A DNA stretch of 9,792 nt from JAUYQR01 sp043727195 (GTDB lineage Bacteria > Pseudomonadota > Alphaproteobacteria > Rhodobacterales > Rhodobacteraceae): assembly GCA_043727195.1 (NCBI GenBank), contig JAYSYZ010000172.1, forward strand, positions 1-9,792, given 5' to 3'. The number at the start of each line of letters is the position of its first letter. Position 1 is the stretch's first letter. Positions 1-4,430 of the stretch are shown here, piece by piece. The notes beneath the pieces are model-generated. The model was not told where the DNA came from. It did not search any database and saw only the letters and a program-made list of their open reading frames with translations. The position numbers and the translations under genes are program-made.

Positions 1-878
1 CCGGTGCGCGGATAGAAATCCCGGTTTCCCCAGCTTTGATTGGCGCGGATGAAGAACACCTGCACGCAGGCCTGGCCATGTTCCAGATGCAGCGCCACCA
101 CATCCGCCTCGGTCACGCCCTGCGGGTTGATGCCCTGGCTTTGCTGAACCTGGGTCAGGGCGCGGATGCGGTCGCGCAAGGCGGCCGCGCGCTCGAACTC
201 CATCGCGCCAGACGCATCGGTCATCGACTTCGCCAGATCCGCCTGCACCGAAGTGGTCTTGCCTTCCAGAAACCGCGTCGCATCCGCAACCAGCGTGCCA
301 TAGCCTGCGGTGCCGATCTTGCCCACACAGGGGGCCGAGCAGCGCTTGATCTGGAACTGCAGGCAGGGACGGGTACGAGACTCGAACATCGCGTCCGAGC
401 AGTTGCGCAGAAGGAACACCTTCTGCAGTTGATTAAGTGTCCGGTTCACCGCGCCTGCACTGGCAAAGGGGCCGAAATAAGCGCCCTTCTCCGACTTCTT
501 GCCGCGATGTTTCTTGATCTGCGGAAAGGGATGCTGGGCCGAAATCAGGATGTTCGGAAAGCTTTTGTCGTCGCGCAGCAGCACGTTGTAGCGCGGCTTC
601 AGCTGTTTGATCAGGTTCTGCTCCAGCAGCAGCGCCTCCAGCTCGGTCCGCGTCGTCAGGAACATCATCGACACGGTCTCAAAGATCATCCGGGCGATCC
701 GTCCCGAATGGCCCAAGGGGCGGGCATAATTCGCCACCCGCGCCTTCAAGTTGCGCGCTTTGCCCACGTAAAGCACTTCGGAGGCGGCATTCAGCATCCG
801 GTACACGCCGGGCGAACCGTCCAGCGTCTTCAGGTAATCCTGGATCACCTCATGTCCGGTGCGGGGTTTTTCGTCCAT
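1..878 (-). CDS. uvrC: UvrABC excinuclease subunit C (5' part, runs off left edge)
   Basis: This is the nuclease subunit of nucleotide excision repair, which cuts DNA on both sides of a lesion after UvrA and UvrB have loaded. About 292 of the usual ~600-640 residues are present. The N-terminal GIY-YIG nuclease domain covers residues ~20-100, with GVY at 24-26 and YVGKARNLKARV at 37-48. The stretch TELEALLLEQNLI (78-90) should carry the catalytic glutamate. Four cysteines at 160, 172, 180 and 184 have the spacing (11, 7 and 3 residues between) of the FeS-binding cysteines reported in E. coli UvrC. A UVR domain that contacts UvrB lies at ~201-236 (MEFERAAALRDRI). The C-terminal RNase H-like endonuclease domain and HhH region lie outside the window. 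The ATG at 878 is chosen because it gives the usual N-terminus (MDEKPRTGHEVIQDYLKTLD). Its ribosome binding site is poor: a purine run (GCAGGA) directly abuts the ATG. The gene appears to have its own promoter at 1073-1102. Confidence 0.97.
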   Translation of the reverse strand, partial: MDEKPRTGHEVIQDYLKTLDGSPGVYRMLNAASEVLYVGKARNLKARVANYARPLGHSGRIARMIFETVSMMFLTTRTELEALLLEQNLIKQLKPRYNVLLRDDKSFPNILISAQHPFPQIKKHRGKKSEKGAYFGPFASAGAVNRTLNQLQKVFLLRNCSDAMFESRTRPCLQFQIKRCSAPCVGKIGTAGYGTLVADATRFLEGKTTSVQADLAKSMTDASGAMEFERAAALRDRIRALTQVQQSQGINPQGVTEADVVALHLEHGQACVQVFFIRANQSWGNRDFYPRT

Positions 879-911
879 TCCTGCGGCCTGTAAGTCGGTG
901 TTCGATTCTCA

Positions 912-941
912 CCCCCGGCTGCACTGAACCATGGCCGGGGG
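912..941. repeat. GC-rich inverted repeat in the uvrC 5' untranslated region
   Basis: CCCCCGGC (912-919) and GCCGGGGG (934-941) are perfect 8-bp complementary arms around a 14-nt loop. The structure begins 34 bases upstream of the uvrC ATG on the transcribed (minus) strand. It would form a very stable RNA hairpin in a uvrC leader. It lacks a T-tract on either side, so it is not a standard intrinsic terminator. Its function is unknown. Confidence 0.6.
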
Positions 942-952
942 CAAGAGAAAAG

Positions 953-961
953 CTGTCCACG
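953..961 (+). promoter_or_regulatory. Degenerate DnaA-box-like site
   Basis: CTGTCCACG matches the DnaA box TTATCCACA at 6 of 9 positions. It lies 5 bp from the perfect box at 967-975 in inverted orientation, and together they form an imperfect dyad (TCCAC-N7-GTGGA). Alone it would not be called; the adjacent perfect box is what makes it notable. Confidence 0.3.
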
Positions 962-966
962 GTTTC

Positions 967-975
967 TGTGGATAA
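967..975 (-). promoter_or_regulatory. Perfect DnaA box
   Basis: The minus strand reads TTATCCACA, the strict consensus for the replication initiator DnaA. The site lies in non-coding DNA about 90 bp upstream of the uvrC start. A 9-mer can occur by chance, but this one is intergenic and has degenerate partners at 953-961 and 1154-1162. Binding is inferred, not shown. Confidence 0.5.
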
Positions 976-1072
976 CTGCGGGGAAAAGAATTCGGGAGGA
1001 TGGTTTTTCCGTTGTTTTCAGCCCGCTTCGCTGCCTTGCCTGTTTTTTAGGCAGAATACCAAGTCATTGATC

Positions 1073-1102
1073 CTAATAAAAACTTTTTTAGAAAGCTGTC
1101 AA
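1073..1102 (-). promoter_or_regulatory. Candidate sigma-70-type promoter for uvrC
   Basis: On the minus strand a perfect -35 hexamer TTGACA (1102-1097) is followed by an 18-bp AT-rich spacer and the -10-like hexamer TATTAG (1078-1073, 4 of 6 matches to TATAAT). Transcription would start near 1066 and give a leader of roughly 190 nt, including the hairpins at 1037-1053 and 912-941. The AT-rich spacer contains an imperfect palindrome of A-run, C, T-run. Confidence 0.5.
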
Positions 1103-1153
1103 ATCCCTGAAAACTCACACGATTTATGACGAAGTTGTGACCGACGCGTGAAA

Positions 1154-1162
1154 AGTGGACAA
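1154..1162 (-). promoter_or_regulatory. Degenerate DnaA-box-like site
   Basis: The minus strand reads TTGTCCACT, 7 of 9 matches to TTATCCACA. It lies 24 bp beyond the SDR stop codon and on the far side of the AT-rich tract from the perfect box at 967-975. Confidence 0.3.
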
Positions 1163-1185
1163 CTCGGCACCATGTCTGGCCGGGC

Positions 1186-1959
1186 TCACTCCGGCCCCAG
1201 CACATCGGGCGTCTGCCACGCCAGATGCTGACCACCGTCAACCGCCAGAAATTGGCCCGTGACGGCCGGACTGTCGAGGAAAAATCCAAGCGCTGCGGTG
1301 ATATCCGCAAGGTTTGCACCACGCCCCAGCAAGGTTGCCGCGCGCTGGCGGGCAAAATGCACCTCGCTTTGCCGCGCGCCGCGCAGGGTCGGGCCGGGGC
1401 CGATGGCATTGACGCGGATATGCGGCGCAAGCCCCTGCGCCGCAGTGCGGGTCAGCGCCCAAAGGCCCATCTTGGCGATGGTATAGCTGGAAAACTCCGG
1501 TGTCAGTTTCAGGATGCGTTGGTCGATCATGTTGATGATCAGGCCCTGCGCCAAAGGCTCGCCCAAGGCATCGGGCACGGCGGCGGGGCATTGGCGCGCA
1601 AAGGCCTGCGTCAGCACATAAGGCGCCCTCAGGTTTGATTCGATATGCCGGTCCCAACTTGCGCGCGTCGCCGTGTCGATCCGGTCGTGTTCAAAGATCG
1701 ACGCGTTGTTGACCAGCACCGTCAGCGGCCCCAGTGCGGCCATGGCTGCCGGGATCAGCGCCGCCGTCTCAGCCTCGACCAACAGGTCGGCCTGCAGCGT
1801 CACCGCCTTGCGGCCCAACTGCCGGATTTCGCCCGCAACCGCCTCTGCCTCGCCGGCAGAGCTGGCATAATGCACCGCCACATCATGCCCCCGCCCCGCC
1901 AGATACAGCGCCATCGCCCGGCCAAGCCGCTTGCCCGCCCCCGTCACCAGCGCTGTCAT
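1186..1959 (-). CDS. SDR-family oxidoreductase, pteridine-reductase (PTR1/FolM) type
   Basis: This 257-residue protein is a classical-length short-chain dehydrogenase with a Rossmann fold. The cofactor motif is TGAGKRLG (6-13), with Arg at position 11 as in TGxxxRxG pteridine reductases. NNAS follows at 84-87, and the YxxxK pair is Tyr159/Lys163. The usual catalytic serine is absent: the strand reads IINMIDQ, placing Asp146 exactly 13 residues before the Tyr. That is the Asp-Tyr-Lys triad and spacing of Leishmania PTR1, and E. coli FolM is similar. The C-terminus has the SDR VTGQFLAVDGG element. The likely role is NADPH-dependent reduction of a dihydropterin or dihydrofolate in the cytoplasm; the substrate is inference. 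The ATG at 1959 is chosen because the Rossmann strand begins directly after it and GGAGGG lies 8 bp upstream. Longer readings to 2163 would overlap two other genes. It is the last gene of the peptidase-small protein-SDR run. Confidence 0.9.
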   Translation of the reverse strand: MTALVTGAGKRLGRAMALYLAGRGHDVAVHYASSAGEAEAVAGEIRQLGRKAVTLQADLLVEAETAALIPAAMAALGPLTVLVNNASIFEHDRIDTATRASWDRHIESNLRAPYVLTQAFARQCPAAVPDALGEPLAQGLIINMIDQRILKLTPEFSSYTIAKMGLWALTRTAAQGLAPHIRVNAIGPGPTLRGARQSEVHFARQRAATLLGRGANLADITAALGFFLDSPAVTGQFLAVDGGQHLAWQTPDVLGPE

Positions 1960-2141
1960 CAGGCCTTCCCTCCGCAGTCGCACGTCTTGCAACCGATCAG
2001 ATAGCGCCCGCATTTGGCGCAGACAGCGGCCTTGCGGCGCTTTGTCACGATGCGGCCCACGGCACCGGGAAACAGCGCCTTGCCGATCATCGCGACAAGG
2101 ACCATCGCGCCCAGAAAGATCAGGATCGTCTTGACCAGCAT
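1959..2141 (-). CDS. 60-residue membrane-anchored cysteine-rich (zinc-ribbon-like) protein
   Basis: I do not recognise a named family. Residues ~4-24 form one hydrophobic helix (LVKTILIFLGAMVLVAMIG), followed by a basic patch KRRK (34-37). The C-terminal tail has five cysteines at 41, 44, 51, 54 and 56 (CAKCG...CKTCDCG), in the style of a minimal zinc ribbon or metal-binding knuckle. The basic patch directly after the helix suggests that the Cys-rich tail faces the cytoplasm (positive-inside rule, inference). The gene is placed tightly: its ATG directly follows the TAG of the peptidase gene, and its TGA shares a base with the SDR ATG. No clear Shine-Dalgarno sequence precedes it, so re-initiation after the peptidase gene is likely. 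The fit between two well-supported genes and the non-random composition argue that it is real. Confidence 0.75.
   Translation of the reverse strand: MLVKTILIFLGAMVLVAMIGKALFPGAVGRIVTKRRKAAVCAKCGRYLIGCKTCDCGGKA
1968..1973 (-). promoter_or_regulatory. Ribosome binding site fixing the SDR start
   Basis: The minus strand reads GGAGGG, 8 bases before the ATG at 1959 and inside the end of the upstream small gene. It supports this start rather than codons further upstream. The stop and start share one base (TGATG), so coupled translation is likely. Confidence 0.7.
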
Positions 2142-2933
2142 CTACAAACCGTAGCGCGCCCAAAGCGCGCGGTCTTCCACCGTGTTCAGCGTCTGGTCGA
2201 TCAGGCTCATCCCCAGCCGCTGGAACAGGCTGCGCTTCTGGCCAAAGGGCACAAGGCGAACCTTGTCGCCATAAAGCTCCTTCAACTTCGGCTCCAGATG
2301 CGCCACGCCGTCGACCAGCCCGACCTCTGTCGCACCCTGACCCACCCAGATGTCGGCGTTGAACAGATCAGCGTCCGCCAGCCGTGCCCCGCGCCGCGAC
2401 TTCACATGATTGATGAATGCCTGATGGATCGGCATTTGCAGCGCCCGCAGCCGGTCCACATCCTCGGGCTTTTGCGGCAGGAACGGGTCCGCGAAACTTT
2501 TGGACGTGCCCGCCGTGACCACCCGCCGCTCGACCCCTTGCCGTGCCAGCAGTTCGGGAAACCCGAATGAGGCAAAGATCACCCCGATAGATCCGACGAT
2601 CGAACTTTGATCGACCCAGATGTCATCCGCCGCACAGGCCAGCCAATAGCCGCCCGAGGCTGCAACATCCTCGACAAACGCGTGAACCGGAAGCTTCATC
2701 TCATCCGCCAGCCGCCGGATGCGCGCCGCGATCAGCGAGGATTGCGCCGCCGATCCGCCGGGCGAATTGATCACCAGCGCCACAGCCGCAGGTTTGCCGC
2801 GCTTGAAAGCGCGGTCGATCAGCGGGCCAAGGGCGGCATCGTTCAGGCTGCGCCCGCCCATACCGATGCTGCCATTCAGCCGGATCACCGGGACAGTTGC
2901 AGGTTTCGGCAGAAAGGGGATGAAACGTCTCAT
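2142..2933 (-). CDS. S49-family serine peptidase (SppA/SohB-like, no membrane anchor)
   Basis: This 263-residue protein belongs to the signal-peptide-peptidase A family, which cleaves peptides with a Ser-Lys dyad inside a ClpP/crotonase-like fold. Visible elements are the strand VALVINSPGGSA (51-62), the nucleophile motif DVAASGGYWLACAAD with Ser93, and the general-base region AGTSKSFADPF with Lys145. The 52-residue Ser-Lys spacing equals that of B. subtilis SppA (Ser147/Lys199, from memory). Unlike SppA and E. coli SohB, it has no N-terminal signal or transmembrane helix: the first strand begins at about residue 14. It is therefore probably cytoplasmic or held peripherally. The C-terminal part covers binding elements and dimer contacts (GQGATEVGLVDGVAHLEP). 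The ATG at 2933 is preceded by a weak GGGACGG. It is first in a three-gene minus-strand run with the membrane Cys-rich protein and the SDR. It is sometimes annotated sohB, but I do not assign that symbol because the anchor is missing. Confidence 0.92.
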   Translation of the reverse strand: MRRFIPFLPKPATVPVIRLNGSIGMGGRSLNDAALGPLIDRAFKRGKPAAVALVINSPGGSAAQSSLIAARIRRLADEMKLPVHAFVEDVAASGGYWLACAADDIWVDQSSIVGSIGVIFASFGFPELLARQGVERRVVTAGTSKSFADPFLPQKPEDVDRLRALQMPIHQAFINHVKSRRGARLADADLFNADIWVGQGATEVGLVDGVAHLEPKLKELYGDKVRLVPFGQKRSLFQRLGMSLIDQTLNTVEDRALWARYGL

Positions 2934-2993
2934 CCGTCCCAGTTAGGCGTTCCGGGGCTTGCGGGCAAGGGCAGGCCGGGGCACGGTCCCGGC
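2934..2993. promoter_or_regulatory. Divergent spacer between peptidase operon and LysR gene
   Basis: Sixty GC-rich bases separate two divergent start codons, so any promoters must sit here or reach into the coding ends. There is a short dyad CTTGC-GG-GCAAG at 2958-2969, a possible operator for the LysR protein, which often controls its own gene. I cannot identify a convincing -35/-10 pair in either direction. Confidence 0.4.
2975..2993 (+). repeat. Inverted repeat ending one base before the LysR start codon
   Basis: GCCGGG (2975-2980) and CCCGGC (2988-2993) are perfect 6-bp arms around a 7-nt loop. In mRNA the hairpin would occupy the place where the ribosome normally binds. No Shine-Dalgarno sequence is visible before the ATG at 2994. 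This would keep translation low or make the start unusual. Confidence 0.55.
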
Positions 2994-3875
2994 ATGATCG
3001 ACAAGCTGGAGATGTTCATCGCCCTTGCCCGCGAACGCCATTTCGGCCGCGCGGCCGAAGCCTGCGGCGTGACGCAACCCTCGCTTTCCGGCGCGATCCG
3101 GCAGTTGGAGGATCAGTTGGGCGTGCAGCTGGTGTTTCGCGGCAGCCGGTTTCAGGGCCTCACGCCCGAAGGTCAGCGGGTGCTGGACCGCGCGCTGGGC
3201 ATCGTCGGCGACGTGCGCGCCCTGAGGGAAGAAATGCGGGCGATGCGCTCTGGCCTGTCGGGTAATCTCAGGCTGGGGGTGATCCCGACCGCCCTGCCCA
3301 TGGTGGCGGCGCTGACCGGCCCGTTCACGGCGCGGCACCCGAATGTCCGCGTCTCCATCCTCAGCCGGACCAGCGCCGAGATTCTGGCCGGGATCGAAAG
3401 CCTCGATCTGGAGGCGGGCATCACCTATCTTGACAACGAACCGCTGGGCCGGGTGGCGCAGGTGCCGCTTTACACCGAATTCTATCGCCTGCTTTGCGCC
3501 CCCGGTCCGCTGCTGGCTGCGCGCGCGCAGGTGACCTGGGCCGAAGTGGCCGGCCTGCCGCTGTGCCTGCTGACCTCAGACATGCAGAACCGCCGGATCG
3601 TCAACCAGCATCTCGCCGACGCAGGTGCCAAGGTCAGCCTGTCCATCGAATCCAACTCGATCATCGCATTGATTTCGCATGTTCTGACCGGGCAATGGGC
3701 CAGCGTCGTGCCAAAAAAGCTGGCCGACATGTTCGTTACCGACGGCCGGCTGGTTTCGATCCCCATCGTGGAGCCGGAGGCCGAGCACAGCGTCGGCCTG
3801 ATCACCGCAAGGCGTGATCCGCAAACCCCGGTCCTGCACGCCCTGATCGAGGATGCGGCGCGACTGGCGGTTTGA
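2994..3875 (+). CDS. LysR-family transcriptional regulator, probable regulator of the fds operon
   Basis: This 293-residue protein has standard LysR length. The N-terminal winged helix-turn-helix covers residues ~1-60, with signature FGRAAEACGVTQPSLSGAIR and then LEDQLGVQLVFRG. A linker helix leads to the effector-binding domain from ~88 (LSGNLRLGVIPTALP) to the end, including the typical PLYTEFYRLLC strand. The ATG at 2994 is chosen because LysR proteins begin a few residues before the first helix (MIDKLEMFIALARERHFG). The frame is open upstream, but that sequence is the antisense of the peptidase gene. It lies 90 bp upstream of fdsG on the same strand, and inverted half-sites sit in that gap. 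In Cupriavidus necator a LysR protein named FdsR, adjacent to fds, controls formate dehydrogenase; the same role here is inference from position. The effector is unknown, with formate the obvious candidate. Confidence 0.92.
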   Translation: MIDKLEMFIALARERHFGRAAEACGVTQPSLSGAIRQLEDQLGVQLVFRGSRFQGLTPEGQRVLDRALGIVGDVRALREEMRAMRSGLSGNLRLGVIPTALPMVAALTGPFTARHPNVRVSILSRTSAEILAGIESLDLEAGITYLDNEPLGRVAQVPLYTEFYRLLCAPGPLLAARAQVTWAEVAGLPLCLLTSDMQNRRIVNQHLADAGAKVSLSIESNSIIALISHVLTGQWASVVPKKLADMFVTDGRLVSIPIVEPEAEHSVGLITARRDPQTPVLHALIEDAARLAV

Positions 3876-3902
3876 TAGTCTGCGGCTATTGCATGACGGT
3901 AT

Positions 3903-3927
3903 ATCAAGATTGATTTTCCTATCAATC
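3903..3927. promoter_or_regulatory. Half-site array, likely LysR operator of the fds operon
   Basis: Three half-sites alternate in orientation: ATCAA (3903-3907), TTGAT (3910-3914) and ATCAA (3921-3925). The right-hand pair extends to a perfect dyad of 7-bp arms, GATTGAT (3908-3914) and ATCAATC (3921-3927), around a 6-bp centre. The left pair forms ATCAA-N2-TTGAT. The site lies 39 bp upstream of fdsG and overlaps the -35 of the candidate promoter, as expected for LysR control. It does not fit T-N11-A exactly, because the symmetric T and A are 12 bases apart. Confidence 0.55.
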
Positions 3928-3937
3928 GGCGTATTCC
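3910..3937 (+). promoter_or_regulatory. Candidate promoter of the fds operon
   Basis: TTGATT (3910-3915) and TATTCC (3932-3937) form a -35/-10 pair with a 16-bp spacer. Transcription would start near 3944, giving a leader of about 22 nt. The -35 is embedded in the half-site array. The match is modest and the exact start is a guess. Confidence 0.35.
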
Positions 3938-3952
3938 GAACGCACGTCAGCC

Positions 3953-3958
3953 AGAGGT
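3953..3958 (+). promoter_or_regulatory. Ribosome binding site of fdsG
   Basis: AGAGGT lies 7 bases before the ATG at 3966. It supports this start, which gives a full-length FdsG. Confidence 0.65.
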
Positions 3959-3965
3959 AAGTCAG

Positions 3966-4430
3966 ATGCTCGATTCCGTCACCGACCGCATGGATGAAAT
4001 CATCGCGGCGCATCGCGGCCTGGAAGGGCCGCTGCTGCCGATCCTGCACGCCGTGCAGGCTGCGTTCGGTCATGTCCCGGAAACTGTTCTGCCGGTGATC
4101 GCCAAGGCGCTGAACCTGTCAAAGGCCGAAGTGCACGGCGTGGTCAGCTTTTACCACGATTTTCGCCCGACGCCTGCCGGGCGGCACGTGCTCAAGCTGT
4201 GCCGCGCCGAGGCCTGTCAGGCCATGGGTGCCAACCGGGTGGCGGCGCATGCGCAGCGCGCGCTCGGGGTCGACTGGCACGGCACGACTGCGGACGGCGC
4301 CATGACGCTGGAACCGGTGTTCTGCCTCGGCCTCTGCGCCTGCGGACCGGCGGCGATGATTGACGGGCGGCTGGTCGGGCGCTGCGACGAGACGCGCCTC
4401 GATGCGCTTGTGGCAGAGGTGCGGGCATGA
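3966..4430 (+). CDS. fdsG: NAD-dependent formate dehydrogenase, gamma subunit
   Basis: This 154-residue protein is related to NuoE of respiratory complex I (24-kDa subunit). It has an N-terminal helical part (~1-70, including LPILHAVQAAFGHVP and VHGVVSFYHDF) and a C-terminal thioredoxin-like fold. Four cysteines bind one [2Fe-2S] cluster: Cys79 and Cys84 (LCRAEACQ), and Cys120 and Cys124 (FCLGLCACGP). In R. capsulatus the FdsABG complex is soluble; FdsG packs on FdsB next to FMN and its cluster is usually taken as an electron side-branch. The gene opens the fds operon, behind a clear ribosome binding site and the probable operator. Its stop overlaps the fdsB start (ATGA, 4427-4430). It is told apart from nuoE by its neighbours: the catalytic subunit downstream is a formate dehydrogenase. 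Confidence 0.95.
   Translation: MLDSVTDRMDEIIAAHRGLEGPLLPILHAVQAAFGHVPETVLPVIAKALNLSKAEVHGVVSFYHDFRPTPAGRHVLKLCRAEACQAMGANRVAAHAQRALGVDWHGTTADGAMTLEPVFCLGLCACGPAAMIDGRLVGRCDETRLDALVAEVRA

Larger units (their letters stand above)
879..1185. other. Non-coding gap between the SDR gene and uvrC
   Basis: I see no convincing gene in these 307 bases on either strand. The stretch is much more AT-rich than its surroundings at about 1040-1130. It holds a candidate uvrC promoter, a GC-rich hairpin (912-941), a smaller hairpin TGCCT-N7-AGGCA (1037-1053), one perfect DnaA box and two degenerate ones. No hairpin is followed by a T-run, so no intrinsic terminator for the upstream operon is visible. Confidence 0.75.

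Noticed and set aside
893..930. tRNA-like T-loop (TTCGATTC followed by CACCCCC) in the gap before uvrC
   Set aside because: The T-stem does not pair properly (only GGTG/CACC around a 9-nt loop), the 5' part of a tRNA would lie inside uvrC, and no cloverleaf can be drawn. It could be a remnant, but nothing else supports that.
912..941. Intrinsic terminator for the SDR operon or for uvrC-strand read-through
   Set aside because: The stem is strong, but neither side has a T-run and the loop is 14 nt.
879..1185. SOS (LexA) box upstream of uvrC
   Set aside because: The alphaproteobacterial box is GTTC-N7-GTTC or a close variant. The GTTC at 899-902 has no second copy at the right distance.
1186..2163. 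A 325-residue version of the SDR protein starting at 2163
   Set aside because: The extra N-terminus is low-quality sequence antisense or out of frame to two other genes. The Rossmann fold and a good ribosome binding site fit the ATG at 1959.
2607..2993. N-terminal extension of the LysR protein
   Set aside because: This open stretch is the antisense of the peptidase gene. The HTH begins directly after the ATG at 2994, as in other LysR proteins.
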